Below are positions 34,921-44,729 of a stretch of DNA of 64,000 nucleotides, in pieces. Origin of the DNA: Gammaproteobacteria bacterium (GTDB taxonomy: Bacteria; Pseudomonadota; Gammaproteobacteria; Steroidobacterales; GCA-2729495). The notes under the pieces are model-generated. The model was not told the origin of the DNA and made no database searches. It saw only the letters and a program-made list of their open reading frames with translations. The position numbers and the translations under genes were made by a program. Every line of letters begins with the position of its first letter. Position 1 is the first letter of the stretch. Location of the stretch: positions 806,001 through 870,000 of the forward strand of contig CP054183.1 in assembly GCA_015709695.1 (NCBI GenBank). Direction: 5' to 3'.

Positions 34921-35227
34921 CGAGGCTGGTCCTGGGCCGCGTGGCGGCAGCGATTGCGCCACGGCCGGGCGCGGGCTGGCGGGATCTGGGCGTTTCATGG
35001 CAGGGACGGCTCCGGGTGGCAACGGCGCTGGGACCGCCGGCTGGCGGCCGGCACCGGGTACCAGCACCCGGCGCGTTGTTGCTGGATGACGGTTATGGTA
35101 TAAAGCGCGCGCCTTGCAGGCAACGAAATCCACACATGTGTCGGCACGTACGGCCGGGTGCCTGGCTCAGCATGAGCAGGTTGCCGCTACGGGACACATG
35201 GAGGCCCAACCCGACCAAGGAGCAAAC
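34921..35227. other. Divergent map/rpsB intergenic region and rpsB leader
   Basis: No gene is visible in these 307 bases. It holds the rpsB promoter (35076-35104) and an rpsB leader of about 117 bases. In gammaproteobacteria this leader is the site of autogenous control by protein S2, so a regulatory fold is expected here, but no specific structure was derived. No clear promoter for map was found. Confidence 0.5.
35076..35104 (+). promoter_or_regulatory. rpsB: Sigma-70 promoter of the rpsB operon
   Basis: TTGTTG (35076-35081), a 17-base spacer and TATAAA (35099-35104). A start near 35111 gives a leader of about 117 bases before the GTG at 35228. Confidence 0.7.
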
Positions 35228-36136
35228 GTGGCAGAAGTCAGCATGCGCCAGATGCTGGAGGCCGGTGTTCACTTCGGACACCAGACCCGGTACTGGAACC
35301 CCAAGATGGCGCCCTTCATCTTCGGCGCCCGCAACAACATCCACATCATCAACCTCGAGCACACCGTCCCGCTGTTCCACAAGGCCTGTGCCTTCGCGAG
35401 GAACCTGGCGGCCGATGGCGGCACGATCCTCTTCGTCGGCACCAAGCGCTCGGCACGCGATTCGGTCAGGGCCCAGGCCGAGCGTTGCGGCATGCCCTAC
35501 GTCAGCCATCGCTGGCTCGGCGGCATGCTCACCAACTTCAAGACCATCAAGCAGTCGATCAAGCGCCTGGAGGAGCTGCAGCAGATGCAGGCCGACGGCT
35601 CGATCGAGCGGCTGACCAAGAAGGAAGTGCTGACGCTGAAGCGCGAGCAGGCCAAGCTGGAGCGCAGCCTCGGCGGCATCAAGAGCCTGGCCAGCCTGCC
35701 GGACGCCATCTTCGTCATCGATGTCGGCCACGAAAGCATCGCCGTGCACGAGGCCCGCGTCCTCGGCATCCCGGTGGTGGGCGTGGTCGATACCAATTGC
35801 TCGCCGGACGAAGTCGATTACGTGATTCCCGGCAATGACGACGCCATGCGCGCCGCCGAGCTCTATGCCGTCGGCCTGGCCGACGCGGTGCTCGAGGGGC
35901 GCGTGTCCGTGCCGGCGTTGCCGGCCGGCGAGGACGAGTTCGTCGAACTGGATGCCGAAGGCAAGCCCAGGTCGCAGCCCGGCGGCCGCCGCGCCGCGCC
36001 GGCCCGCAAGACGACGCGCGGCGGCGCCAGGGCGCCGGAAGCGGCCAAGGGTGCGCGGCGCCCGCGGACCAAGGCTGCAGCGGCAGCCGGCGGGGATGAC
36101 GCCGCAACGGCGGCCGGCGACGAGAACAAGGAATAG
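35228..36136 (+). CDS. rpsB: 30S ribosomal protein S2 with long basic C-terminal extension
   Basis: A 302-residue S2. The core ([24 protein letters not shown] to LADAVLEG, about residues 4-225) is standard, including [12 protein letters not shown] and [14 protein letters not shown]. After about residue 225 it continues into an Ala/Arg/Lys/Gly-rich tail of about 75 residues with an acidic end, making it about 60 residues longer than the E. coli protein. GTG at 35228 has AAGGAG 5 bases upstream; the longer frame from 35114 is leader. It heads rpsB-tsf. Confidence 0.95.
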   Translation: MAEVSMRQMLEAGVHFGHQTRYWNPKMAPFIFGARNNIHIINLEHTVPLFHKACAFARNLAADGGTILFVGTKRSARDSVRAQAERCGMPYVSHRWLGGMLTNFKTIKQSIKRLEELQQMQADGSIERLTKKEVLTLKREQAKLERSLGGIKSLASLPDAIFVIDVGHESIAVHEARVLGIPVVGVVDTNCSPDEVDYVIPGNDDAMRAAELYAVGLADAVLEGRVSVPALPAGEDEFVELDAEGKPRSQPGGRRAAPARKTTRGGARAPEAAKGARRPRTKAAAAAGGDDAATAAGDENKE

Positions 36137-36140
36137 TCAA

Positions 36141-36154
36141 GGCGGCTAGCCGCC
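36141..36154. repeat. Perfect palindrome in the rpsB-tsf gap
   Basis: GGCGGCTAGCCGCC, able to fold into a 5-bp stem with a CTAG loop, 5 bases after the rpsB stop. It lacks a T-run and could act as a pause or processing hairpin that sets the S2 to EF-Ts ratio. Confidence 0.35.
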
Positions 36155-36193
36155 AGCAGTGGCGGGTATCCGACGACAGCCTGGAGAATCGGC

Positions 36194-37075
36194 ATGAGCA
36201 TTGCGGCCAGCACCGTGAAGGAACTGCGCGAGCGCACCGGCGCCGGCATGATGGAGTGCAAGAGCGCGCTCGTTGAGGCCAAGGGCGATATCGAATCGGC
36301 CCTGGAGATCCTGCGCACGCGCGGCCAGGCCAAGGCGGACAAGAAGGCGAGCCGTGTCGCCGCCGAAGGTCGCATCGAGCTGGCGCAGGCCGCGGATGGG
36401 CGTGGCGGCGTCATCATGGAAGTCAACTGCGAAACCGACTTCGTGGCGCGTGACGCCAGTTTCCTGGCTTTTGCCGGAGAGGCCGCTGCCCTCGCCCTGG
36501 CTCGCGCACCGGCCGATGTCGAGGCACTGATGCAGCTGCCGCGAGCCACCGGCGGCACGCTCGAGGACCTGCGCAAGGAACTGGTGGCCAAGATCGGCGA
36601 GAACATCGCCGTGCGGCGCTTCGAGCGCCTGGCCGCCACCGGACAGCTGGGCAGCTACCTGCACGGCACGCGCATCGGCGTGCTGGTGGATGTCGTGGGC
36701 GGCGATGAGGAGCTGCGCCGGGACCTGGCCATGCATGTTGCCGCCAGCCGCCCGCAATGCGTGTCGCCCGACGAGGTCCCGGCCGAGGTGCTGGAGCGCG
36801 AGCGGCGCATCCTCACCGAGCAGGCGGGCAACGAGGGCAAGCCGCCCGAGATCGTCGCCAAGATGGTGGAGGGGCGCCTGCGCAAGTTCCTCAACGAGGT
36901 CACCCTGCTCGGCCAGCCCTTCGTCAAGGATCCCGATACCAGCGTCGGCAAGCTGGTCCAGGGCCGCAAGGCTTCGGTGAAGCGCTTCGTGCGCCTGGAG
37001 GTGGGTGAGGGCATCGAGAAGAAGGCGGCGAACTTCGCCGAGGAAGTGCGCGCGCAGCTCGAAGCCCATGCCTGA
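36194..37075 (+). CDS. tsf: Elongation factor Ts
   Basis: A 293-residue nucleotide-exchange factor for EF-Tu. The N-terminal signature [19 protein letters not shown] and the core motif [12 protein letters not shown] are intact, followed by two similar subdomains and the C-terminal module. GGAG stands 8 bases before the ATG. It is 57 bases after rpsB, with which it is normally cotranscribed. Confidence 0.96.
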   Translation: MSIAASTVKELRERTGAGMMECKSALVEAKGDIESALEILRTRGQAKADKKASRVAAEGRIELAQAADGRGGVIMEVNCETDFVARDASFLAFAGEAAALALARAPADVEALMQLPRATGGTLEDLRKELVAKIGENIAVRRFERLAATGQLGSYLHGTRIGVLVDVVGGDEELRRDLAMHVAASRPQCVSPDEVPAEVLERERRILTEQAGNEGKPPEIVAKMVEGRLRKFLNEVTLLGQPFVKDPDTSVGKLVQGRKASVKRFVRLEVGEGIEKKAANFAEEVRAQLEAHA

Positions 37076-37157
37076 CGGAGGGTGCAGCCGGGTGGCGGCC
37101 GCCCCATGGCCGGAGCCGGGGCAGGGCGTGCGTCACGGCCATCGCGGAACATCCACG

Positions 37158-37182
37158 ACCCCGCCTGCGCGGGGTTCTTTTT
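37158..37182 (+). terminator. Intrinsic terminator between tsf and pyrH
   Basis: ACCCCGC (37158-37164), loop CTGC, GCGGGGT (37169-37175), then TCTTTTT. A 7-bp GC stem with a T-run, a textbook terminator placed 82 bases after tsf and 22 bases before pyrH. It would end most rpsB-tsf transcripts and let a fraction read into pyrH-frr. Confidence 0.85.
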
Positions 37183-37204
37183 GGGTCATGCACCGGCAGG
37201 CAAC

Positions 37205-37930
37205 ATGAGCGAACCGCAGAAGAAGTTCGACCGCATCCTCCTCAAGCTCAGCGGCGAGGCGCTGCTCGGCAACGAGGACTATGGCATCGACCCGCACATG
37301 CTCGCACGCATCGCCGGGGAGCTCACCGAGCTCACCCGCATGGGCATCCAGCTCGGCGTGGTGATCGGCGGCGGCAACATCTTCCGCGGTGCAGGCCTGG
37401 CCCGGGCGGGCATGGATCGAGTCACCGGCGACCACATGGGCATGCTGGCCACGGTGATCAACGCGCTCGCCCTGCAGGACGCGCTGGAGCGGGCCGGGGC
37501 CTACGCCAGGGTGATGTCGGCGCTGCAGATCCACGAGGTCTGCGAGGACTATATCCGCCGGCGGGCCATCCGCCACCTGGAGAAGGGCCGCGTGGTGATC
37601 CTCGCCGCCGGCACCGGCAACCCGTTCTTCACCACGGACACCGCGGCGGCCCTGCGCGCCATCGAGATCGGCGCGGACGTGCTCATCAAGGCCACCAAGG
37701 TCGATGGCATCTATACTGCGGACCCGATGAAGGACCGCGGCGCGTCACGCTACGAGCGACTGTCCTATGACAAGGTGCTGGCCGACCGGCTCGATGTCAT
37801 GGACACCACGGCGGTGGTCATGTGCCGTGACAACCACCTGCCGATCCGTGTGTTCGACCTCAATGTTCCGGGAGCCCTGGTGCGCGTGGCTTGCGGCGAG
37901 TCGGTGGGTACGCTGGTCAGCGAGAACTGA
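37205..37930 (+). CDS. pyrH: UMP kinase
   Basis: A 241-residue amino-acid-kinase-fold enzyme that phosphorylates UMP to UDP. Motifs [11 protein letters not shown] (N-terminal phosphate loop), [24 protein letters not shown] and [13 protein letters not shown] are all present. Length matches bacterial UMP kinase. ATG at 37205 is chosen; the frame is open upstream through the terminator and is rejected. It is followed by frr. Confidence 0.95.
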   Translation: MSEPQKKFDRILLKLSGEALLGNEDYGIDPHMLARIAGELTELTRMGIQLGVVIGGGNIFRGAGLARAGMDRVTGDHMGMLATVINALALQDALERAGAYARVMSALQIHEVCEDYIRRRAIRHLEKGRVVILAAGTGNPFFTTDTAAALRAIEIGADVLIKATKVDGIYTADPMKDRGASRYERLSYDKVLADRLDVMDTTAVVMCRDNHLPIRVFDLNVPGALVRVACGESVGTLVSEN

Positions 37931-37967
37931 AGACGCGCCGCGCGGGGCGGACCACAGGGAGTCGATG

Positions 37968-38525
37968 ATGATTGCAGACATCAGGAAAGACGCCGAGCAG
38001 CGCATGGCCAAGGCCGTGGCTGCATTTGGCCAGGTGCTGAAGAAGCTGCGCACTGGGCGCGCCCACACCAGCCTGCTTGAACACATCCAGGTCGACTACT
38101 ATGGCAGCCACGTGCCGCTGAACCAGGCTGCCAACGTCGCGGTGGAGGATGCCCGCACCCTGAGCGTCACGCCCTGGGAGCCGAAGATGGTGCAGGTCAT
38201 CGAGAAGGCGATCATGAATGCCGACCTCGGGCTCAATCCGGTGACGGCAGGTACCGTCATCCGCGTGCCCTTGCCGGCCCTGACCGAGGAGCGCCGGCGC
38301 GACCTCGCCAAACACATCAGCCGCGAGGCCGAGCAGGCCCGGGTGGCCGTGCGCAACGTGCGCCGGGACGTCATGGCCGACCTCAAGGAATTGCTCAAGG
38401 AGCGGGAGGTCACCGAGGATGAGGAGCGCAAGGCGCAGCAGTCCATCCAGGAACTCACCGACCGCCACGTCGGCCAGATCGACAAGATTTCAGAGGATAA
38501 GCAGAAAGAAATCATGCAGGTATGA
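37968..38525 (+). CDS. frr: Ribosome recycling factor
   Basis: A 185-residue factor that splits the post-termination ribosome together with EF-G. Signature segments are [15 protein letters not shown] at the N-terminus, [14 protein letters not shown] and [19 protein letters not shown]. There are two adjacent ATGs, at 37965 and 37968; the second gives the standard start [10 protein letters not shown], the same length as the E. coli protein and better spacing from CAGGGAG. Confidence 0.95.
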   Translation: MIADIRKDAEQRMAKAVAAFGQVLKKLRTGRAHTSLLEHIQVDYYGSHVPLNQAANVAVEDARTLSVTPWEPKMVQVIEKAIMNADLGLNPVTAGTVIRVPLPALTEERRRDLAKHISREAEQARVAVRNVRRDVMADLKELLKEREVTEDEERKAQQSIQELTDRHVGQIDKISEDKQKEIMQV

Positions 38526-38554
38526 ATATTTCTGCAAGTCCTGAATAAAGCCGG

Positions 38555-39316
38555 ATGAGTTCCCAGGCAATACAAGGCGGCGACCCGCCGCAGGGCCCGC
38601 CGCGCCACGTCGCCCTCATCATGGATGGCAACGGCCGCTGGGCCTCGGCCCACGGCAAGCCGCGCCACGCCGGCCATCGCGCCGGGGTGCGCGCCGCCCG
38701 CGCGGTGACCAGGGCCTGTGCGGAAGCGGGCGTCGAGGTCCTGACGCTGTTCGCCTTCAGCAGCGAGAACTGGCAGCGGCCGCCGGAAGAGGTCAACAGC
38801 CTGATGCGGCTGTTTGTCGAGGTCCTGCAGCGCGAGGTCGATGAACTGCACGCCAACGGTTTCCAGCTGCGCTTCATCGGCGCCCGCGAACAGTTGCCCG
38901 AGATCCTGCGCAAGCGCGTCGCCGATGCCGAGGCGAAGACCGCAGGCAACTCCCGCATGACCCTGGTGCTCGCCGTGTCCTACGGCGGCCGCTGGGACAT
39001 CGTGCAGGCCGCACGCCGCGTGGCTGCCAAGGTGCGTTCGGGTGACCTCGACCCGCAGGACATCGACGAGACGCTGCTGGGCCGCCACCTGTCGCTGGCG
39101 GGATTGCCGCCACCCGACCTGCTGATCCGCACCGGCGGCGAGCAGCGCGTCAGCAACTTCCTGCTCTGGGACCTGGCCTACACGGAGATCTACTTCACCG
39201 ACCTGCTGTGGCCCGACTTCGGTCCGGCAGAGCTGTCGCAGGCGATGGACTTCTTCCGGCAGCGGCAGCGCCGCTTCGGCCGGATCGGCGGCCAGCGCGA
39301 GGCCCTGGCGGACTGA
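38555..39316 (+). CDS. uppS: Undecaprenyl diphosphate synthase
   Basis: A 253-residue cis-prenyltransferase that extends farnesyl diphosphate to the C55 lipid carrier of cell-wall and polysaccharide synthesis. The catalytic segment is HVALIMDGNGRWA, followed by GHRAGVRAARAV, TLFAFSSENWQRP and the C-terminal LLIRTGGEQRVSNFLLWDLAYTE. No clear ribosome site is seen. It begins the uppS-cdsA-rseP-bamA series. Confidence 0.95.
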   Translation: MSSQAIQGGDPPQGPPRHVALIMDGNGRWASAHGKPRHAGHRAGVRAARAVTRACAEAGVEVLTLFAFSSENWQRPPEEVNSLMRLFVEVLQREVDELHANGFQLRFIGAREQLPEILRKRVADAEAKTAGNSRMTLVLAVSYGGRWDIVQAARRVAAKVRSGDLDPQDIDETLLGRHLSLAGLPPPDLLIRTGGEQRVSNFLLWDLAYTEIYFTDLLWPDFGPAELSQAMDFFRQRQRRFGRIGGQREALAD

Positions 39317-39360
39317 CGGGGCCCGTCGACGGGTCGCGTCCGGTTCCCTCTGCAGTCACG

Positions 39361-40179
39361 ATGGCGCTGGACCCCCTGTCGCAACGCATCCTCACCGCCG
39401 GCGCGCTGTTCGCCGTGCTGTTGCCGGCATTCCTGCTGCTGCCCAAGGCATTCGGGCTGGCACTGATCGGCCTGTTCGTGCTGGGCGCGGCCTGGGAGTG
39501 GTCGGGCTTCCTCGGCCTGGTCGCGATGGCGCCGCGGCTCGCGGGCGTGGCGCTGGTGGCGCTGCTGCTGGTGGCAACCCGGGCCCTGATGTCCACGACG
39601 CTGCCGGTGACGCTGATCGCCGCCTGCGCCATGCTCTGGTGGCTGGCCGCCTTCGCGCTGATCCTGCGCTTCCCGGTGTCCATCCGGCCCGCGGTGGCCG
39701 CCGTCTGCGGGCTGCTGGTGCTGATTCCGGCCTGGATATGCCTGGTGGCGTTGCTGTACACCGCCGTCAACGGCCGGATGCTGCTGCTGCTGGTGCTGGC
39801 CATCGTCTGGGCGGCGGATATCGGCGCCTACTTCGCCGGCCGGCGCCTGGGCCGGGTGAAGCTCGCGCCCCGCGTCAGCCCGGGCAAGACCTGGGAAGGC
39901 GTGCTCGGCGGGCTCGCCTGCGCCAGCGTGGCGGCGGTTGCTGGCGCTGTCGTCCTCGGCCATCCGCCAGGCCCCGCTGCGGCGCTGGGCCTCAGCGTCG
40001 GCGCCATATCCATCGTCGGCGATCTCACCGTCAGCATGTTCAAGCGCAATGCCGGCCTGAAGGACAGCGGCAACCTGTTCCCGGGCCATGGCGGCATCCT
40101 CGATCGCATCGACAGCGTGACGGCGGCGGCACCGCTGTTCCTGCTCGAAGCGGGCTGGCTGGGCTGGCTGGGAGCATGA
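39361..40179 (+). CDS. cdsA: Phosphatidate cytidylyltransferase
   Basis: A 272-residue integral membrane enzyme that makes CDP-diacylglycerol, with about seven hydrophobic helices. The family signature lies near the C-terminus: SMFKRNAGLKDSGNLFPG and HGGILDRIDS, with the metal-binding Asp residues. ATG at 39361 gives the usual start; the open frame from 39208 overlaps uppS. Downstream, the dxr gene that normally stands between cdsA and rseP is absent. Confidence 0.93.
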   Translation: MALDPLSQRILTAGALFAVLLPAFLLLPKAFGLALIGLFVLGAAWEWSGFLGLVAMAPRLAGVALVALLLVATRALMSTTLPVTLIAACAMLWWLAAFALILRFPVSIRPAVAAVCGLLVLIPAWICLVALLYTAVNGRMLLLLVLAIVWAADIGAYFAGRRLGRVKLAPRVSPGKTWEGVLGGLACASVAAVAGAVVLGHPPGPAAALGLSVGAISIVGDLTVSMFKRNAGLKDSGNLFPGHGGILDRIDSVTAAAPLFLLEAGWLGWLGA

Positions 40180-40306
40180 TCGCGCCGCCGGTTGCAACCG
40201 GGTCGCCGGGCTTGAGATCATGGCGCGCCGCTCCCGCCGCGGCCGGCGCCTGCGCACGGTCGGGGCGCTGTCATGCGGCAGGCAACCCGGGTGCGCTGGC
40301 AGGCCT

Positions 40307-41671
40307 ATGAGCATTTTCACATCGGCGGTTTCATTCCTGGTCGCGATCGGCATCCTGGTCGCCGTCCACGAGTTCGGCCACTTCATCGCCGCGCGCCTGC
40401 TCGGCGTGCGCGTGCTGCGCTTTTCCGTCGGCTTCGGCCGCCCGGTGTGGCTGCGGCGTGCCGGTGCCGACCGCACCGAGTACTGCCTGTCCGCCATTCC
40501 TTTCGGCGGCTACGTCAAGCTGCTCGACGAGCGTGACTGCCCGGTGGCGCTGGCGGAGCAGCACCGCGCCTTCAATCGCCAGCCCGTTGCCTCACGGATC
40601 ATCATCCTCGCCGCCGGCCCCGCGCTCAATTTCGTCTTCGCCATCGTCGCCTACTGGGCCATGTTCATGATCGGCGTGCCGGGAGTCCGGCCGGTGGTCG
40701 GCGAGGTGACGCCCGGCTCCATCGCCGCGCGAGCGGGCCTGGAGCCAGGCGACGAGATCCTGCAGGTGGGCGGCGAGACGGCGGCCACCTGGGAGGGCGC
40801 GGTGGTGGAGATGCTGGACAGCCTGCTCGATGGCGGTCGCATCAGCCTGCGGGTGCGCCAGGAATCGGGCGGCGAGCGGCTGGTCACGCTGGACGCCTCG
40901 GGGCGTTCCGCAGAGCTGACCGAACCGGGGCGGCTGTTCCCGGGGCTCGGCTTCAGCGCATGGGTACCGACGCTGCCGCCGGTGATCGGCGAGACCGTGC
41001 CGGGCGGCACCGCCGAGCGCGCCGGCCTGCGCGCCGGCGACCGCGTGCTCAGCGCCGATGGCCAGCCGATCAGCAGCTGGCCCGACTGGGTCGAGTACGT
41101 GCGCGCGCGTCCGGGCAGCACTATCCTCGCCGAGGTGCGCCGCGACGGTGCCACCCTCGGGATCCGCCTCGAGGTGGCGGAGGCGAGCACGCCGGACGGC
41201 AAGGTCGGCCGCATCGGCGCCTCGCCGCAACTGCCGCCGGGCCTCTATGACGGCATGCGCTCGGTGGAGCGCTACGGTCCGGTGGCCGCGGCGGGCGCCG
41301 CGCTGTCGCGGACCTGGGAAATGTCCAGCCTGACCCTGCGCATGATCGCGCGCATGGTCACCGGCGATGTCTCGGTGAAGAACATCAGCGGGCCGATCAA
41401 CATCGCGCAGTACGCCGGCTACAGCGCCAGCATCGGCCTGTCGCCTTTCCTGGGATTCCTGGCTGTGGTGAGCCTGAGCCTCGGCATCCTCAACCTGTTG
41501 CCGGTGCCGATGCTGGACGGTGGCCAGATCGCGTACCAGCTGATCGAGTTCGCCAAGGGCTCGCCGCTCTCCGAGCGTTCGCAGGTCATCGGCCAGCAGC
41601 TGGGCATCTTCCTGCTGCTGCTGCTGATGAGCTTCGCCTTCTACAACGACATCACGCGACTGCTCGGCTGA
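40307..41671 (+). CDS. rseP: Site-2 intramembrane zinc metalloprotease RseP
   Basis: A 454-residue inner-membrane protease that cleaves the anti-sigma-E factor inside the membrane. The zinc motif HEFGH is at residues 21-25 in the first helix, two PDZ domains occupy about 125-300, and the conserved LLPVPMLDGGQ in the third helix provides the other zinc ligand. Length matches E. coli RseP (450). It lies 127 bases after cdsA and directly before bamA. Confidence 0.93.
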   Translation: MSIFTSAVSFLVAIGILVAVHEFGHFIAARLLGVRVLRFSVGFGRPVWLRRAGADRTEYCLSAIPFGGYVKLLDERDCPVALAEQHRAFNRQPVASRIIILAAGPALNFVFAIVAYWAMFMIGVPGVRPVVGEVTPGSIAARAGLEPGDEILQVGGETAATWEGAVVEMLDSLLDGGRISLRVRQESGGERLVTLDASGRSAELTEPGRLFPGLGFSAWVPTLPPVIGETVPGGTAERAGLRAGDRVLSADGQPISSWPDWVEYVRARPGSTILAEVRRDGATLGIRLEVAEASTPDGKVGRIGASPQLPPGLYDGMRSVERYGPVAAAGAALSRTWEMSSLTLRMIARMVTGDVSVKNISGPINIAQYAGYSASIGLSPFLGFLAVVSLSLGILNLLPVPMLDGGQIAYQLIEFAKGSPLSERSQVIGQQLGIFLLLLLMSFAFYNDITRLLG

Positions 41672-41681
41672 CTCCGTGACC

Positions 41682-44096
41682 ATGCCTGCCGATGGACTCC
41701 GCCAGCCCGGCCGCGTGCGCCGCTGGTTTGCCTGCCTCCTGCTGCTTGCCGCGTCGTTCGCTGCCACGGCGGCGGACATGGTGGTCAAGGACATCCGCGT
41801 CGAGGGCCTGCAGCGCATCTCCGAGGGCACGGTGTTCAACTACCTGCCCGTCAATATCGGCGACAAGCTGGACCGCCAGCGCATGCAGGAGGCGCTGCGG
41901 GCGGTCTACGCCACCGGCTTCTTCAAGGACGTGGAGCTGCGCTGGGACAACGGCACCCTCGTGATCGCCGTGGCGGAGCGGCCCTCCATCGAGAGCTTCA
42001 GCATCACCGGCAACAAGGACATCAAGACCGAGGACCTCACCGAGTCGCTGTCGAAGATCGGCCTGAAGGCTGGCCGCATCTTCAACCGCTCGGTGCTCGA
42101 CGAGGTCGAGCAGTCGCTCACCGACCAGTACTTCAGCCGGGGCAAGTACGCCGCCCGGGTGACGACCGAGGTCGAGGACCTGCCGGACAACAAGGTCAGG
42201 ATCGCCATCAAGATCGTCGAGGGCGACCGTGCGCGGATCCGGCAGATCAACATCGTCGGCAACCACAGCTTCGACGATGAGGAGATCCTCGAGCAGTTCC
42301 AGCTGAAGATGCCCAACTGGCTGTCGTTCATCCGCCAGGACGACCGTTACTCGAGGGAGTCGCTGCAGGGCGACCTGGAGACGCTGCGCTCCTTCTACAT
42401 GGACCAGGGCTTCGCCGACTTCCGCATCGACTCCACCCAGGTTGCGCTGTCGCCGGACAAGAAGGACATCTTCATCACCGTCAACCTCACCGAGGGCGAG
42501 CGCTACAAGGTTGCCAACGTGAAGCTGGCGGGCGAGCTGATCCTGCAGGAGCAGGAACTCAATCCCTACGTGCTGGTCAAGCCCGGCCAGATCTATTCCC
42601 AGCGCACCATCACGCAGAGCGCCGACCTGATCCGCCTGCGCCTCGGCGAGGAGGGCTACGCCTTCGCCAGCGTCGAACCCGTGCCGGAACTCAACAAGGT
42701 GGACAAGACGGCATCGATCACCCTGTACGTCGAGCCGAAGAACCGCGTCTATGTGCGGCGCGTGAATTTCACCGGCACCAGCAGCATCAACGACGAGGTG
42801 CTACGGCGCGAGGTGCGGCAGTTCGAGAGCGGCTACCTGTCCAACAGCCGCCTGGAGCGCTCCAAGGTGCGCCTGCAGCGCCTGCCGTACATCGAGAAGG
42901 TGGAATCGAGCACCAACCCGGTGCCAGGCACGCCCGACCTGGTGGACATCGACTTCAATATCAAGGAGGGCCTGCCCGGCCAGTTCGGCGGCGGCATCGG
43001 CTATTCCGGTTCGCAGGGCTTCATGCTCAACGGCAGCTTCGTGCACACCAACGTTTTCGGCACCGGCAACCGCGTCGCGGCCGACGTCAACTCGGGCGAG
43101 TACCGGACCATCTACAGCCTGTCGCACACCGACCCGTACACCACCATCGACGAGGTGAGCCGGACCATCAGCCTCTCGTACCGGGACATCACCCAGTACA
43201 CCTCGGGCGCGTCGGATTTCTCCACCGAGACGGCGGCGCTGTCGGTGGAGTATGGCTATCCCATCACCGAGTTCCAGCGGCTGATCTTCGGCGTCAGCTG
43301 GCAGGAGTCGAACCTGCTGGCGGATTCCTACAGCAGCGCCCAGGCCAAGGAGTGGGTGCAGAACAACGGCAGCAGCTTCGCCGAGAAGGTCAGTGGCGGC
43401 GCCGAGGTCTACGGCACCAACTTCATGACCTTCGACCTGGTCGCGGGCTGGGTCTACGACAGCCGCAACCGCGCGCTGTTCGCCGATCGCGGGGCACGCC
43501 ATCGGCTGACGCTGTCGACCACCGTGCCGGGAGCCGACGTCGAGTACTACACGCTCAACTACAATGGCGTGCAGTACTTCCCCATGAGCCAGTACTTCAC
43601 GCTGGCGGTGAACGTCGACCTCGGCTTCGGCGACAGCTTCGGCGATACCACGGCCATCGTTCCCTTCAAGAACTTCTTCGCGGGCGGCCCGGATACGGTG
43701 CGCGGCTACCGGGAGAACTACCTCGGGCCGCGCGACAGCTTCGGCAACCCCTACGGCGGCAACATGCTGGTCGCCGCCCAGACTGAAATCATCCTGCCGA
43801 TCCCGGAGAAGTGGCGTTCCCGCTCGCGCCTGACCCTGTTCTACGACGTGGGCAACGTGTTCTCCAGCGGCAATGTGACCTTCACCGCGCCATACCCGAA
43901 CAACACCGTGCCGATCGATTACAATTTCGACCTGGGCAACCTGAAGCAGTCGGTGGGCATTTCGGCGCAGTGGCTGGCACCGCTGGGCCTGTTCCGCTTC
44001 AGCTACGGCTTCCCGCTCAATGCCAAGGACCCGACGGCCCTCTCCTACGGGGACGATACCGAACAGTTCCAGTTCTCGATCGGCGGCGCATTCTAG
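41682..44096 (+). CDS. bamA: Outer-membrane protein assembly factor BamA
   Basis: An 804-residue Omp85 protein that folds and inserts outer-membrane barrels. After a signal peptide (LLLLAASFAATAA), five POTRA domains span about residues 34-430, beginning VKDIRVEGLQRISEGTVFNY. The C-terminal 16-strand barrel contains the conserved VRGYRENYLGPRD loop and ends in a phenylalanine (SIGGAF), the outer-membrane targeting residue. The start is ATG 41682 or GTG 41676. skp follows immediately, as is usual. Confidence 0.96.
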   Translation: MPADGLRQPGRVRRWFACLLLLAASFAATAADMVVKDIRVEGLQRISEGTVFNYLPVNIGDKLDRQRMQEALRAVYATGFFKDVELRWDNGTLVIAVAERPSIESFSITGNKDIKTEDLTESLSKIGLKAGRIFNRSVLDEVEQSLTDQYFSRGKYAARVTTEVEDLPDNKVRIAIKIVEGDRARIRQINIVGNHSFDDEEILEQFQLKMPNWLSFIRQDDRYSRESLQGDLETLRSFYMDQGFADFRIDSTQVALSPDKKDIFITVNLTEGERYKVANVKLAGELILQEQELNPYVLVKPGQIYSQRTITQSADLIRLRLGEEGYAFASVEPVPELNKVDKTASITLYVEPKNRVYVRRVNFTGTSSINDEVLRREVRQFESGYLSNSRLERSKVRLQRLPYIEKVESSTNPVPGTPDLVDIDFNIKEGLPGQFGGGIGYSGSQGFMLNGSFVHTNVFGTGNRVAADVNSGEYRTIYSLSHTDPYTTIDEVSRTISLSYRDITQYTSGASDFSTETAALSVEYGYPITEFQRLIFGVSWQESNLLADSYSSAQAKEWVQNNGSSFAEKVSGGAEVYGTNFMTFDLVAGWVYDSRNRALFADRGARHRLTLSTTVPGADVEYYTLNYNGVQYFPMSQYFTLAVNVDLGFGDSFGDTTAIVPFKNFFAGGPDTVRGYRENYLGPRDSFGNPYGGNMLVAAQTEIILPIPEKWRSRSRLTLFYDVGNVFSSGNVTFTAPYPNNTVPIDYNFDLGNLKQSVGISAQWLAPLGLFRFSYGFPLNAKDPTALSYGDDTEQFQFSIGGAF

Positions 44097-44126
44097 TACT
44101 CGCACAGTCAAAGAGGATCAGCACCA

Positions 44127-44678
44127 ATGAAGCGATGCTCAACCCCGTTCCTGGCACTGCTGGCCCTGGCCATGCTGGCGCCCGGCCTGGCAGCGGCGCA
44201 GGCGGCGGCACCCCTGAAGGTCGGCGTGGTGGACTTCGCCCGCCTGATCAAGGAATCGCCGCAGGCGCAGGCGACGCTCAAGGCACTGGAGGACGAATTC
44301 GCCCCGCGCCAGCGCGATCTGGTCGCCAAGCAGAACGAGCTGAAGGACCGGCAGGCCAAGCTGCAGAAGGATGGCGCGGTGATGGGCGCGGAGGAGCGGC
44401 GCAATGCCGAGAGCAAGTTCCGCGACGACGAGCGCGAACTCGGCCGGCGCTTCAACGCCTTCCAGGAAGACCTCAACGTGCGGCGCAATGAGGAACTGGG
44501 CAAGCTGCAGCGCGACCTGCTGCAGGAAGTGCAGGCGTTCGCCAGGCAGCGCGGCTACGACCTGGTCATCGGCGACGGCGTGATCTATGCGACCCAGGCC
44601 ATCGACCTGACCGCGCAGATCCTCAGCAGCGTGCAGGCGTCCTACAAGGGCAAGCCTGGCGCTCCGGCCAAGCCTTGA
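44127..44678 (+). CDS. skp: OmpH/Skp family periplasmic chaperone
   Basis: A 183-residue protein with a signal peptide ending PGLAAAQAA, a beta-strand start (KVGVVDFARLIKES), a long charged coiled-coil (FAPRQRDLVAKQNELKDRQAKLQ) and a C-terminal return helix. This is the trimeric jellyfish-shaped chaperone that carries unfolded barrel proteins to BamA. GAGGA precedes the ATG. It is between bamA and lpxD, the standard order. Confidence 0.93.
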   Translation: MKRCSTPFLALLALAMLAPGLAAAQAAAPLKVGVVDFARLIKESPQAQATLKALEDEFAPRQRDLVAKQNELKDRQAKLQKDGAVMGAEERRNAESKFRDDERELGRRFNAFQEDLNVRRNEELGKLQRDLLQEVQAFARQRGYDLVIGDGVIYATQAIDLTAQILSSVQASYKGKPGAPAKP

Positions 44679-44729
44679 AGCGCGGGCCGCGGGGCGGCCT
44701 GCGCGGGAACCGGGACCGATGGAGCTGAC

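Noticed and set aside
40180..40306. Remnant of dxr as a pseudogene
   Set aside because: Forward translations of the gap show none of the conserved C-terminal DXR segments, so no pseudogene call is supported.
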